The notes under the pieces were generated by a model. It did no database searches, was not told the DNA's origin, and saw only the letters and a list, made by a program, of their open reading frames with translations. This document shows positions 16,866-25,583 of a stretch of 64,000 nt of DNA, one piece after another (position 1 is the first letter of the stretch; every line of letters starts with the position of its first letter). Position numbers and translations under genes: made by a program. The stretch spans positions 1 to 64,000 of the forward strand of contig CARTDA010000006.1 in assembly GCA_949066965.1 (NCBI GenBank), read 5' to 3'. The stretch comes from COE1 sp949066965. GTDB lineage: Bacteria; Bacillota; Clostridia; Lachnospirales; Lachnospiraceae.

Positions 16866-18956
16866 CTAAGCATCTACGGAATCTGCTACCTTGTTTGCTC
16901 TCGCTTTCACCTGTGCATCCTGGATATCGTTTGGTGTCTGCTCATATCTCGTAACTTCATACTCAAAGCTGCCGCGTCCGCCCGTCATGGAGCGAAGCAC
17001 GGTGCAGTATCCTGTCAGCTCCATCATCGGGATATCTGCTTCAATAACCTGCTTGCCATTCCCAACCGGATTCATGCCAAGCACCCTGCCACGCCGCTTG
17101 TTCAAGTCGCCCATAATATCACCGGTGTAACGCTCTGGTGCCGTCACCCTGAGGGATGCAATCGGCTCGAGCAGCACGGGGCCTGCCTCCATAAAACCTT
17201 TCTTAAATGCCTGGATTGCCGCCGTCTTAAACGCCATTTCCGAGGAATCCACCGCATGATAAGAGCCATCATACAAAATGCCCTTCACTCCCACAACCGG
17301 ATACGCAGCCAGAGGTCCTTTCAGGACAGATTCCTGCATACCCTTCTCAACTGCCGGGAAATAATTCTTCGGTACCGCACCGCCTACTACTTCCTGCTCA
17401 AACACATACGCTTTCTCCAAATCACCAGACGGCTCAAAACGCATCTTGACATGACCATACTGTCCATGTCCGCCAGACTGCTTTTTATACTTGTACTCCA
17501 CATCCGATTTCTTCCTGATTGTCTCGCGGAATGCAATCTTCGGGTCACTCAGTTCAATTTCACACTTGTACTCATTTGCCAGGCGGCTCTGGATAATCTC
17601 AAGCTGCTGGTCACCGATACCATAGAGCAATGTCTGCCTGTTCTCCACGTCATTGACCACCTTCAGCGTCTGATCCTCATGTGACATCTTCTGCAATGCC
17701 TGAGAAACCTTGTCAATATCCCCCTTATTTGGCACCTTATAGCGCTTCGCCGTATAAGGCTTCGAAATCTCAAACTTGCCGTACTCAATCACTGTTGCCT
17801 TCGTGGAAAGCGTGTTTCCTGTCCTCGCAGCTGTGAGCTTTGCAATCGCGCCGATATCCCCAGCGTGCAGCTCGCTGATTTCAATTGGCTTACTGCCCTG
17901 CAATATGTATAGTTTACTTACTTTTTCCTCAATATCCTTGTCTTTGTTATAGATTATGTCATCTGCCTTAAATACGCCGGAGCATACCTTAATCAGGGAA
18001 TACTTGCCAATAAACGGGTCAACAATTGTCTTGAATACGTACGCTGACTTCGCCTTGGAAAAATCATAGTTTGCCTCAAAAACTTCGTTGGTTTTCATAT
18101 TAAAGCCGGCAAGCTGCCTGTTCTCAGGACTTGGCATGTATTTCACGATATCGTCAAGCAATGTGTATGTACCCTGGCACAACAGGCTCGACCCCATACT
18201 AATCGGAACAATGGTGCTGTCAATGACATTGGTGCGCAGCGCTGCACGAATCTCGTTTTCAGAGAATGTCTCACCCCCGAAATAGCGATCCATAAACTCC
18301 TCGCTTGTCTCAGCTACTGCCTCCATCAAAGTGTCTCGGTACAGGTTCAGATTATCCATGCTGTAGTCCGGAATCTCACACGCCTCAACATCCTTGCCCT
18401 TCCAGCGGTTTCCTGTCTCACTTACGACATTCACATAACCCACGAACTTCTCATTCTCCCTGATCGGGAAATGGAACGGTGCAATCTTCTTGCCATACAT
18501 CTCCGTGAGCTTCTCCACAACGTTCTTAAATGATGCGTTGTCCGCATCCATTCCAGTCACATAAATCATTCTTGGCAGCTTATATTTTTCACAAAGCTCC
18601 CATGCCTTTTCTGTCCCTGCCTCGACACCGGACTTGCCCGATACCACTATGATAGCTGCATCTGCTGCACTGATTGCTTCCTCAACCTCACCTATAAAGT
18701 CAAAATATCCGGGCGTATCAAGCACATTAATCTTCACACCGTCCCACTCAATCGGTACGACAGAAGTGCTTATGGAAATTCTTCTCTTCTGCTCTTCCTT
18801 ACCATAATCGCTGACTGTATTGCCGTCTTCCACTTTTCCCATGCGCGAAGTGATACCTGACAGATATGCCATTGACTCCACGAGACTTGTCTTTCCAGCC
18901 CCGCCATGACCTAACAATACTACATTTCGGATCTTATCAGTTGTGTAAATATTCAT
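16866..18956 (-). CDS. EF-G-like translational GTPase paralogue
   Basis: A 696-residue protein collinear with elongation factor G across all five domains. It has G1 GHGGAGKT (16-23), G3 DTPGYFDF (80-87) and later the domain IV/V segments GGHGQYGHV and TGGRGSFEYE. It differs from canonical EF-G at key points: G3 reads DTPGY rather than DTPGH, so the catalytic-site His is Tyr, and G4 reads TGMD (134-137) rather than NKxD. These changes are shared, as far as I recall, by a clade of clostridial EF-G-like proteins distinct from FusA. It is unlikely to be the main translocase; a role in ribosome recycling or stress is conceivable. It is a single-gene unit with its own promoter. Confidence 0.85.
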   Translation of the reverse strand: MNIYTTDKIRNVVLLGHGGAGKTSLVESMAYLSGITSRMGKVEDGNTVSDYGKEEQKRRISISTSVVPIEWDGVKINVLDTPGYFDFIGEVEEAISAADAAIIVVSGKSGVEAGTEKAWELCEKYKLPRMIYVTGMDADNASFKNVVEKLTEMYGKKIAPFHFPIRENEKFVGYVNVVSETGNRWKGKDVEACEIPDYSMDNLNLYRDTLMEAVAETSEEFMDRYFGGETFSENEIRAALRTNVIDSTIVPISMGSSLLCQGTYTLLDDIVKYMPSPENRQLAGFNMKTNEVFEANYDFSKAKSAYVFKTIVDPFIGKYSLIKVCSGVFKADDIIYNKDKDIEEKVSKLYILQGSKPIEISELHAGDIGAIAKLTAARTGNTLSTKATVIEYGKFEISKPYTAKRYKVPNKGDIDKVSQALQKMSHEDQTLKVVNDVENRQTLLYGIGDQQLEIIQSRLANEYKCEIELSDPKIAFRETIRKKSDVEYKYKKQSGGHGQYGHVKMRFEPSGDLEKAYVFEQEVVGGAVPKNYFPAVEKGMQESVLKGPLAAYPVVGVKGILYDGSYHAVDSSEMAFKTAAIQAFKKGFMEAGPVLLEPIASLRVTAPERYTGDIMGDLNKRRGRVLGMNPVGNGKQVIEADIPMMELTGYCTVLRSMTGGRGSFEYEVTRYEQTPNDIQDAQVKARANKVADSVDA

Positions 18957-19159
18957 TGCAGCTACCTCCTATTTGTGAGAACACGCTCGAAATTTTCTGA
19001 TCATGCTCTTAATTTGTGATAATCGTCCAACATGCCAGTTCAGGATTCGACATCTTCCATGTCTAAATCATTCCCATAATTTATCCCATACAATGAAAGG
19101 AAACCTGTTCTTTCATAAAACAGCCTGCACAATCCACTTTGCATGACTGAACTATTACA

Positions 19160-19188
19160 ATTTTACTATATATTATCAGATAATTCAA
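19160..19188 (-). promoter_or_regulatory. Promoter of the EF-G-like gene
   Basis: On the minus strand TTGAAT, 17 bp, TAAAAT, about 200 bp upstream of the EF-G-like start. This leaves a long leader in which I found no riboswitch or terminator. Confidence 0.5.
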
Positions 19189-19279
19189 TCTTTTTTGTGC
19201 ATTTTGTATATAGCATTTTGCATAAAATACTTTTCTAGTTTTCATGATAATTGTCTAATAGACGTTAAAATATTTAGCG

Positions 19280-19307
19280 TTGACTTTAATGCTTTAAAGT
19301 GTAATAA
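19280..19307 (+). promoter_or_regulatory. Promoter of tyrA
   Basis: TTGACT, 16 bp, TAATAA, about 44 bp upstream of the prephenate dehydrogenase start. The short leader leaves no room for a T-box. Confidence 0.5.
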
Positions 19308-19350
19308 TCGTATATGAATAAAATCTATGTTTTGAAAGGAACATGCGCAC

Positions 19351-20451
19351 ATGAGTATGAAAAATTTTGGTTTTTTAAGCCTGGGGTTGATTGGCGGTTC
19401 CATCGCGCTTGCAATCAGGCAGATTTATCCCAATGCGCACATCACAGCCTACGCGCGCAGGCAGTCCACCTTGGACGAGGCTGCCGCAGCTGGCGCAATC
19501 GACACCGGAACGACTGAAATCAACGAACTTTTTTCTGACTGTGATATGATATTTTTATGCGGTCCTGTCGCCATTAATAACATCTTTTTGGAACAGCTTG
19601 CACCCATTCTGGGTGATAAGACAATCATCACGGATGTTGGCAGTGTCAAAGGCACTATCCATGCGACCGTTTCACGCCTGGGGCTGGAAAGCCATTTTAT
19701 CGGCGGCCATCCGATGGCGGGCAGTGAAAAGACGGGCTTTGCGAATGCCAGCCCCATCCTCCTGGAAAATGCCTACTATATCCTCACGCCAACCGAATCT
19801 GTCCCAAAGGAAGCTGTCGCCGAATACTATTCCCTCGTGAAAAAAATGGGTGCACTACCACTAATTCTGTCCTGCAAGGAACACGACTATGTAACGGCGG
19901 CAGTCAGCCATGTACCGCATCTTGTCGCCGCCACCCTCGCAAATCTGGTACATGACCATGATTCCCCAGATGAGACCATGAAAATGATTGCCGCCGGGGG
20001 CTTCAAGGATATCACGCGCATCGCCTCCTCGTCCCCTGACATGTGGGAATCCATCTGTATGTCAAACGCGGAAAATATCGCGGATTTGCTGGATGACTAC
20101 ATTGCCTCACTGCAGACAGTCAACAGAGCCGTCCGCTCCAGGCAAAAAGGATTTACGTATGACTTGTTTACCGCATCCAAAGAATACCGCGATTCTTTTG
20201 CCGACCTGCCAAAAGGACCAATTAAGAAAGTATTTGCATGTTATGTGGACATCCCCGACGAAGCCGGATCCATTGCTGCACTTGCCACACTGCTCGCCAA
20301 GGCAGATATTTCCATAAAAAATATTGGCATTGTACATAACCGGGATTTTGAGGAGGGCGTGCTGCGGATTGAATTTTATGAACAGCCTGCCCTGGATGAA
20401 GCCGTCACACTGCTCCAAGGCCTGCAATATACCGTCCACCCCAGAAAGTAA
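19351..20451 (+). CDS. tyrA: Prephenate dehydrogenase with C-terminal ACT domain
   Basis: A 366-residue enzyme that oxidatively decarboxylates prephenate to 4-hydroxyphenylpyruvate in tyrosine synthesis. The N-terminal Rossmann domain reads LSLGLIGGS (6-15; the first Gly of the dinucleotide motif is Ser). Family marks are GGHPMAGSEKTGF (about 110-122) and DITRIASSSPDMW (about 220). Residues about 293-362 form an ACT domain (VDIPDEAGSIAALATLLA), the usual site for tyrosine feedback. AAAGGA precedes the ATG by 10 nt. No other aromatic-pathway gene is close, so it is regulated on its own. Confidence 0.93.
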   Translation: MSMKNFGFLSLGLIGGSIALAIRQIYPNAHITAYARRQSTLDEAAAAGAIDTGTTEINELFSDCDMIFLCGPVAINNIFLEQLAPILGDKTIITDVGSVKGTIHATVSRLGLESHFIGGHPMAGSEKTGFANASPILLENAYYILTPTESVPKEAVAEYYSLVKKMGALPLILSCKEHDYVTAAVSHVPHLVAATLANLVHDHDSPDETMKMIAAGGFKDITRIASSSPDMWESICMSNAENIADLLDDYIASLQTVNRAVRSRQKGFTYDLFTASKEYRDSFADLPKGPIKKVFACYVDIPDEAGSIAALATLLAKADISIKNIGIVHNRDFEEGVLRIEFYEQPALDEAVTLLQGLQYTVHPRK

Positions 20452-20458
20452 ATCATTC

Positions 20459-20534
20459 TTCCCACATAAGAAAGTTCGCAATCGCATAAAATATGATAGA
20501 TTCTTTTTCTGTCACGAGGTTTTTTATGTGGGAA
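20459..20534 (+). promoter_or_regulatory. Inverted repeat enclosing the tspO start codon
   Basis: TTCCCACATAA (20459-20469) is the exact complement of TTATGTGGGAA (20524-20534), and the match extends with single mismatches on both sides. The right arm contains the tspO ATG, and the GAGG RBS (20515-20518) lies in the loop. An RNA hairpin here would hide the start codon. It may also terminate tyrA transcription. Confidence 0.45.
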
Positions 20535-20999
20535 AAATTGAAGCCCTATTTTATTTCTATCTTCATCGCCCTTGGCGTTGGCAGTCTCTCTGCATTTCTC
20601 ATCCGTGATAATGTCTATATTTATGACTTGCTGCGCAAACCACCCCTGGCGCCCCCTGCCATACTGTTTCCAATCGTATGGACACCCCTCTACATACTGA
20701 TGGGCATCAGCAGCGCGCGTGTCTGCCAGCAGAAAGCTGTATATCCTGATGACGTTTTTGACGCCATGCTCAGCTACATATTCCAGCTGATTTTTAACTT
20801 TCTGTGGCCCATAATCTTTTTCAACATGCATACCTTTTTGTTTGCCTTTATATGGATAGTCGTTCTGTGGACCGGCATCCTGAAAATGATATTTAAATTC
20901 AGCCGGATTGACACCACAGCTGCCTATCTGCAAATACCGTATCTGCTGTGGGTAACCTTTGCCGGTTATCTGAATTTTATGATTTACTTAATGAACTAA
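20526..20999 (+). CDS. tspO: TspO/MBR family membrane protein
   Basis: A 157-residue integral membrane protein with five hydrophobic segments. The family signature is present: RKPPLAPPAILFPIVWTPLY (near residues 37-56), including the Trp and Pro of the ligand pocket, and a Trp-containing NFLWPIIFF segment. TspO proteins bind porphyrins and related tetrapyrroles and are linked to stress and tetrapyrrole handling. The start at MWEKLKPYF is chosen over an upstream ATG because GAGG precedes it by 7 nt. The start codon lies in an inverted-repeat arm (see 20459-20534). Confidence 0.88.
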   Translation: MWEKLKPYFISIFIALGVGSLSAFLIRDNVYIYDLLRKPPLAPPAILFPIVWTPLYILMGISSARVCQQKAVYPDDVFDAMLSYIFQLIFNFLWPIIFFNMHTFLFAFIWIVVLWTGILKMIFKFSRIDTTAAYLQIPYLLWVTFAGYLNFMIYLMN

Positions 21000-21152
21000 A
21001 TTTATTGTTCTGATGTGCTGACTGCCTGCGACCAGATTAATAATTTTTCAGCCTGCAAGGCAGATTTCCGACGGCGCAACGTAATTACATCGATTTCAGA
21101 CACACTGAAAGTTACAATAGAAGAACAAATAAGTGAAAAGGATATAATCAAG

Positions 21153-21189
21153 ATGATAAAAATACTCCTTGTCTGCCACGGCAATATCT
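21153..21189 (+). pseudogene. 5-prime fragment of a LMW tyrosine phosphatase gene
   Basis: Twelve codons starting at this ATG read MIKILLVCHGNI, nearly identical to the start of the intact LMW phosphatase 1.4 kb downstream (MIKILFVCHGNI), and the DNA is identical over the 19 bases GTCTGCCACGGCAATATCT. The similarity stops at 21189, before the catalytic Arg. It is a remnant of a duplicated or disrupted gene, with the decayed AlbA_2 gene lying between the two copies. Confidence 0.65.
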
Positions 21190-21304
21190 TAAAGTATCCC
21201 GAAAAAGCCAGTAAAATCAATGATTCCGCAGCGAGGAAAGGCAATTTACTACACCGTTTCTGAAAGAGCCTTGACGTGACAGGAAATTAAAACGTAATGA
21301 GCCA

Positions 21305-21356
21305 AAACACGCAGAAAATCAAACGTAAAAAAATACGATTGATTTTCTGCGTGTTT
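21305..21356. promoter_or_regulatory. 18-bp-arm palindrome overlapping a promoter (probable operator)
   Basis: AAACACGCAGAAAATCAA (21305-21322) is perfectly complementary to the segment 21339-21356, and CGTA/TACG inside the loop extends the stem. The right arm covers the -35 box of the promoter that follows. This is the expected layout of an operator for the winged-helix protein encoded just downstream. Confidence 0.6.
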
Positions 21357-21367
21357 CTGTGTATAAT
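21339..21367 (+). promoter_or_regulatory. Promoter of the decayed AlbA_2 regulator
   Basis: TTGATT, 17 bp, TATAAT, with GGAAAGGGGAG upstream of the ATG at 21400. The -35 hexamer lies in the palindrome arm. Confidence 0.65.
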
Positions 21368-21399
21368 ACATACAGTAAAATTGGAAAGGGGAGCAGTGT

Positions 21400-22384
21400 A
21401 TGCGTGAAACGAGAACAACAGAGTTCAAAGAAATGATAACAAATACATTTTTAAAAACAGTAAGTGCCTTTTCGAATTATGATGGTGGAGAAATTTTTTT
21501 GGCATTGATGACAATGGCAATATCAAAGGACTGTCGGATGCAAAACAAGCGTATGTCAAAAATTAAAAGAATGTATTCAGATTGAAACTTTTAATCAGGA
21601 TACCTTGAAAACGCTGAACTTGTATAACAGCACCGCTGGATATAATAATGCGGCTGGTATTTTGGCGGATAAAAATCATTTTCCGGGAATTGATATGGTG
21701 GGGTTCGGTGAGAGCATCAGTGTGATTTATAAGAGATCAACATTTGATAATATGTCCATTTTGGCAGTCTACGAAAAAGTATCAGAGGTATTCAAAGATT
21801 ATTATCAATACGAGGAAATACAAGGCTCCGAAAGGAAAAAGGCAGAAAAAATACCGGAGGCCGCGTTTAGGGAAGCAATCGCAAACGCGCTGATTCACAG
21901 AGCATGGGATATGGAATCACAGATAAAAGTTTCAATGTTTGACGACAGAATAGAAATTATTTCTCCGGGAGGACTGCCTTCTGGAATAACAGAAAATGAG
22001 TATTTATCAGGAAAACTTTCAGCCTTAAGAAATAGAAATCTTGCAAATGTATTTTACAGGCTGGGGTTTGTCGAAATATTTGGTACAGGCATTACATGGA
22101 TAAAACAGCTCTATGAAGAAGGATTGAAGCAGCCGGATTTTGAAGTGTCGGAAAATGCAATTAAGATTGTACTCCCGATTTTTGAGAATAACCTGAATTT
22201 AACGGAAGACGAAAGAAAAATATATAAAATTTTAAGCAAAACAATGCTGAAATCAATTAGCGAAATTGCTCCTTACGCCTCGTTTGGTAAATCAAAGACA
22301 ACACAATTACTGAAAGAGATGGGTAAAAAAGGTGTTGTGAAAATTGAAGGCAGAGGAAGAAGCACTAAGTATGTGATAAAGTAA
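21400..22384 (+). pseudogene. Decayed AlbA_2/ATP-binding HTH regulator
   Basis: The start reads RTTEFKEMITNTFLKTVSAF, the AlbA_2 (Schlafen-like) N-terminus. One T missing from the run at 21494-21500 shifts the frame; restored it reads GGEIFFGIDDNGNIKGLSDA. A second break follows near 21560, and relative to full-length family members (about 480 residues) roughly 100 residues of the AlbA_2 domain are missing. From 21605 an intact frame of 259 codons gives the ATP-binding helical part (EAFREAIANALIHRAW, IEIISPGGLPSG, FGTGI) and a C-terminal winged helix. RBS, promoter and terminator remain. The 3-prime part could still be made as a shortened protein from an internal start. Confidence 0.8.
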
Positions 22385-22409
22385 TTATCATGACAATGAG
22401 TAATAATGC

Positions 22410-22442
22410 AAACATTGTACTATACTGACTAGCACAATGTTT
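22410..22442 (+). terminator. Terminator after the AlbA_2 pseudogene
   Basis: AAACATTGT and ACAATGTTT pair across 15 nt, followed by TCTTTAAT. It lies 26 bp after the stop. Confidence 0.6.
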
Positions 22443-22558
22443 CTTTAATAACCATATACTTATCTCTTCCACTTTTTAACAAATTATGCAATAATATTCT
22501 ACCTGGCAAAACGTGCCAAAACACGGCAAACTAACGCATTTTAGGAGGAATTTTTATT

Positions 22559-23029
22559 ATGATTAAGATACTTTTCGTCTGCCACGGCAATATCTGCCGC
22601 AGCACAATGGCAGAAAGCGTCATGGCGTACCTCGTAAAACAAAAGAAAATGGAGCAATCCTTTTACATCAACTCTGCTGCCACCAGCCGGGAGGAAATCG
22701 GCAATCCTCCCCACCATGGAACCGTCGGCAAGCTGCGCGAAATGAAAATACCAGTAATTGCGCACCGCGCAGTGCAGATGACCATGCAGGATTACAATGC
22801 ATATGACTATCTGATTGGCATGGACACTGCAAATATCAGAAATATGACACGTATCGCAGGTGGTGACAACGAGGGAAAAATCTATAAGCTCCTCTCCTTT
22901 TCCGGCTCCGGGCAGGATGTTGCCGACCCATGGTATACAGGGGATTTTGATGCCACTTACGCCGATGTCATTGAGGGCTGCAAGGGGCTTTTGGCATATA
23001 TCCTCAAAAATGACAGGGACAAACTATAG
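22559..23029 (+). CDS. Low-molecular-weight protein-tyrosine phosphatase
   Basis: A 156-residue LMW phosphatase. The catalytic loop VCHGNICRS (C-x5-R-S, residues 7-15) is complete and the general-acid Asp lies in DPWYTGDF near residue 123. The fold also resembles arsenate reductases, but the DPWYTG segment favours phosphatase. AGGAGG precedes the ATG. It may act on tyrosine-phosphorylated proteins of polysaccharide export, but no BY-kinase is in the window. A 5-prime fragment of a second copy lies upstream (21153). Confidence 0.9.
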   Translation: MIKILFVCHGNICRSTMAESVMAYLVKQKKMEQSFYINSAATSREEIGNPPHHGTVGKLREMKIPVIAHRAVQMTMQDYNAYDYLIGMDTANIRNMTRIAGGDNEGKIYKLLSFSGSGQDVADPWYTGDFDATYADVIEGCKGLLAYILKNDRDKL

Positions 23030-23041
23030 CCATACAGTTTT

Positions 23042-23073
23042 ATGCAGTGTAAGCCCTGGCGCCTACACTGCAT
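23042..23073. terminator. Shared terminator-like hairpin between convergent genes
   Basis: ATGCAGTGTA and TACACTGCAT pair perfectly over 10 bp across a 12-nt loop. The right arm covers the stop codon of the convergent AAA gene. There is no T-run, so it is a weak or structural terminator. Confidence 0.45.
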
Positions 23074-24169
23074 AATGCAGGTTCTTTTCGCGGACTTTTT
23101 TCACTGCCAGATAATCCGGAATTAATTTCTTTATCCTGTCCACAAGCTTCTCATCATACTCTTCATCATATTTTACCTTCAATTTATCCGCACTGATTAT
23201 GGCACAATTACTCTTTGTATCATATATGCTATCCCTTGCCCAGAACCCTATTGTCAGAATTTCATTATAGTCATCCTCGGCAAAACAGATGCTGATTTCC
23301 TCGTCGACAAAGAAATCAACCTGTCTGTTTTTGACACACATCGGCGAACCGTTTTTGAAATATATGGTGAAATCATAGCATTCCTGATCCAGGTTGATAA
23401 TATTCAAATCACCGACCGCACTTTGAAAGCTTTCTCCGTTATTAATTTCAAACGCAATCGCCCTGAGGCAGTCATAGTTCAAATCAACTTTTCTCGAAAA
23501 TGCGACAATCCGCTCAATTTCATTATAATGGGCTTCCTTTAGTTTGTCATAAAGGTACGTCCTTATTTCTCCGGCAGACGGGTATTCAAATCGAAAATGA
23601 TAGTGAAAACGCCCCGGACGGTTCACAATGAAATCGCTGAGCTTTCTAATGTCATTACAGGTAATGACAAACAATTTTTTGCCTTTTTTGATTCCGTCAA
23701 ACAGTCCCAGAAGCGCCGCCTGTGCCTCGACTTCCCCATCGGAAACCCTGACATCGCCAAAAGTCTTGTCAAACTCATCAAACAGCACCATCACGCTCTG
23801 GTCTATTGTCTCAATATAAGATGCTATCCCTGAAATATATTTGTCCACAATTATGACAGGTATGTCACTTTTCAGCGCTTCCACTGACAACAGTTTTGCA
23901 AACATTGATTTCCCAATTCCCTTGCTCCCGCTCAGGATGACACCGAGATTTCTGTCAAACTGTTCATATGACCGCAGCACCTTCTCTACCTTCTGCATAT
24001 GTTCTCCATAGACCTTATCCTCCTTTACCTCAATGTCAGCATACTCGTCCAGATAAAATCCCAGCATCTTTTCAAACCTGATGATATAAGTCTTTGCCGG
24101 AAGTTTGTTGTACGTTGTTACCGTGTCATTGTAAATCTCAACCTTTGTACCTATTTTTATTGCCTTCAT
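23063..24169 (-). CDS. AAA-family ATPase, phage-like, unknown role
   Basis: A 368-residue cytoplasmic AAA ATPase. The P-loop is GSKGIGKS (about residues 74-81), Walker B VMVLFDEFDKTFG (about 125-137), sensor 1 FVITCNDIRK and the arginine finger region NRPGRFHYHF. After the AAA module (to about 240) come 120 residues with no recognised domain. The ATG at 24169 is chosen over upstream frame because GGAGGAGGAG lies 5 nt before it. Single-gene AAA proteins like this are common in phages and their relatives, but no phage gene is near. It has its own promoter within an inverted repeat. Function unknown. Confidence 0.75.
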   Translation of the reverse strand: MKAIKIGTKVEIYNDTVTTYNKLPAKTYIIRFEKMLGFYLDEYADIEVKEDKVYGEHMQKVEKVLRSYEQFDRNLGVILSGSKGIGKSMFAKLLSVEALKSDIPVIIVDKYISGIASYIETIDQSVMVLFDEFDKTFGDVRVSDGEVEAQAALLGLFDGIKKGKKLFVITCNDIRKLSDFIVNRPGRFHYHFRFEYPSAGEIRTYLYDKLKEAHYNEIERIVAFSRKVDLNYDCLRAIAFEINNGESFQSAVGDLNIINLDQECYDFTIYFKNGSPMCVKNRQVDFFVDEEISICFAEDDYNEILTIGFWARDSIYDTKSNCAIISADKLKVKYDEEYDEKLVDRIKKLIPDYLAVKKVREKNLHYAV

Positions 24170-24214
24170 ATAGCTCCTCCTCCGTTCAAAATAAAATAAG
24201 CTGCCGCCCAAAAT

Positions 24215-24270
24215 AATAAGGCATCCTCTATACTGACGCATTTTTTGTGTCAACTAGAGAATACCTTATT
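24215..24270 (-). promoter_or_regulatory. Inverted repeat enclosing a probable promoter of the AAA gene
   Basis: Arms of 16 bp (14 match) at 24215-24230 and 24255-24270. Between and overlapping them, on the minus strand, are TTGACA (24248-24253) and TATAGA (24227-24232) at a short 15-bp spacing. The hairpin could also terminate the isomerase operon that ends 50 bp upstream. Confidence 0.45.
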
Positions 24271-24322
24271 TTTCAGATTTTGTCATTGGATTTCTTGTCC
24301 AAATCGTAGTACACGATAACAG

Positions 24323-25564
24323 TTATGGACTTACTATTTTTCCGGCAATTGCACAGGCTGCCGCCGATCTGGGTGAAGCAAGGTAAATATTTACCTTGGA
24401 AGTTCCCATACGTCCAAGGAAGTTGCGGTTGTTTGTCGCAATCACGGTCTCGCCGTCTGTCAGAATACCACCGGTTCTGCCGCAGCACAGACCACAGCTC
24501 GGGTGCGTGATGATAGCGCCTGCCTCTGCAAGTACTGCCATTGTCCCATTTGCAGCCGCCTCCCTGTAAATCTTGCGGCTTGCCGGCGTGACAATCAATT
24601 TCACAAAAGGTGCTACGTGCTTTCCCTTCAATACATCCGCCGCTGCCATCAAATCCTCAAGCCTTCCATTTGTACAAGAACCAATAAATACCTGGTCAAT
24701 TTCCCTTCCCGCAAGCTCCGAAACAGGTTTTACATTGTCCACATTGGACGGACAAGCCATCACCGGAACAAAGTCCTCTGCCCGATAATTTATCACGGTA
24801 CAGTAATTTGCATCCGCATCGCCAGCCAGATCACGCTCTTTATCCGTAAGCGTGATTCCACAGTATTCCGCAGTCTTTTCATCTGGTGTGAAAAGCGCAC
24901 ATTTCGCGCCTGCCTCAATTGCCATGTTTGACATCGACATTCTTGACGCTACTGTCATATTTTCCACGGTATCCCCTGCAAACTCCAGTGCCTTATAAGT
25001 CGCACCATCCGCGCCCAGTTCACCTATCAGCTTCAATATGATATCCTTTGCCATGACATTTTCAGGAAGTTTCCCTGTGATGTTTACCCTGATTGTTTCC
25101 GGCACACGTATCCAGAGTGTTCCTGTTCCAAGAATGCTTGCCATTTCCGTATAGCCGATGCCTGAAGAGAATGCACCGACACAGCCATATGTAGTCGTAT
25201 GGCTGTCTGTGCCAAAGACGATGTCTCCCGGCTTTACATAGCCTGCCTCTGTCATCAGCTGATGGCAGATACCGTCTGCGCGGTGGATATTTTTCATGCC
25301 ATATTTCTCAACAAACGCATTTCCAATGCAAAAGTGCCTGGTATCGTCCACCTGGCTTGCAGGCACAAGGTGGTCATAGATTAAAACAGCCTTGTCTGCA
25401 TCCCATATTTTGGTAAATCCCATTTCCTCAAACTTGGATGCCACGAATGGAATAAATATGTCATGTATCATCACACGATCCACATTTACCGTAACAATAT
25501 CTCCGGAATGAACTTCTTTTCCGATGTTATTTCTTATAATTTTTTCTATAATTGTTGAACCCAT
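24323..25564 (-). CDS. Isopropylmalate-isomerase-type dehydratase, large subunit 1
   Basis: A 413-residue aconitase-superfamily large subunit of the LeuC/HacA/DmdA group. The Fe-S ligands are in GSCTNGR (near residue 290) and HPSCGLCCG (near 350); the His-Gly-rich active-site segment DSHTTTYG is near 110. It pairs with the small subunit immediately upstream (19-bp gap). The start at MGSTIIEK is chosen because AGGTG precedes it. It isomerises 2- and 3-hydroxy dicarboxylates by dehydration and rehydration; isopropylmalate is the default substrate, but dimethylmalate or citramalate cannot be excluded. No leuA or leuB lies in the window. Confidence 0.88.
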   Translation of the reverse strand: MGSTIIEKIIRNNIGKEVHSGDIVTVNVDRVMIHDIFIPFVASKFEEMGFTKIWDADKAVLIYDHLVPASQVDDTRHFCIGNAFVEKYGMKNIHRADGICHQLMTEAGYVKPGDIVFGTDSHTTTYGCVGAFSSGIGYTEMASILGTGTLWIRVPETIRVNITGKLPENVMAKDIILKLIGELGADGATYKALEFAGDTVENMTVASRMSMSNMAIEAGAKCALFTPDEKTAEYCGITLTDKERDLAGDADANYCTVINYRAEDFVPVMACPSNVDNVKPVSELAGREIDQVFIGSCTNGRLEDLMAAADVLKGKHVAPFVKLIVTPASRKIYREAAANGTMAVLAEAGAIITHPSCGLCCGRTGGILTDGETVIATNNRNFLGRMGTSKVNIYLASPRSAAACAIAGKIVSP

Positions 25565-25583
25565 TTTTACACCTGTGCCTTTC

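Noticed and set aside
18957..19350. Possible T-box or other riboswitch between the EF-G-like gene and tyrA
   Set aside because: No T-box sequence or terminator hairpin; the tyrA promoter leaves only a short leader.
23042..23073. Strong intrinsic terminator
   Set aside because: The stem is perfect but no T-run follows on either strand, so it is kept only as a weak terminator-like hairpin.
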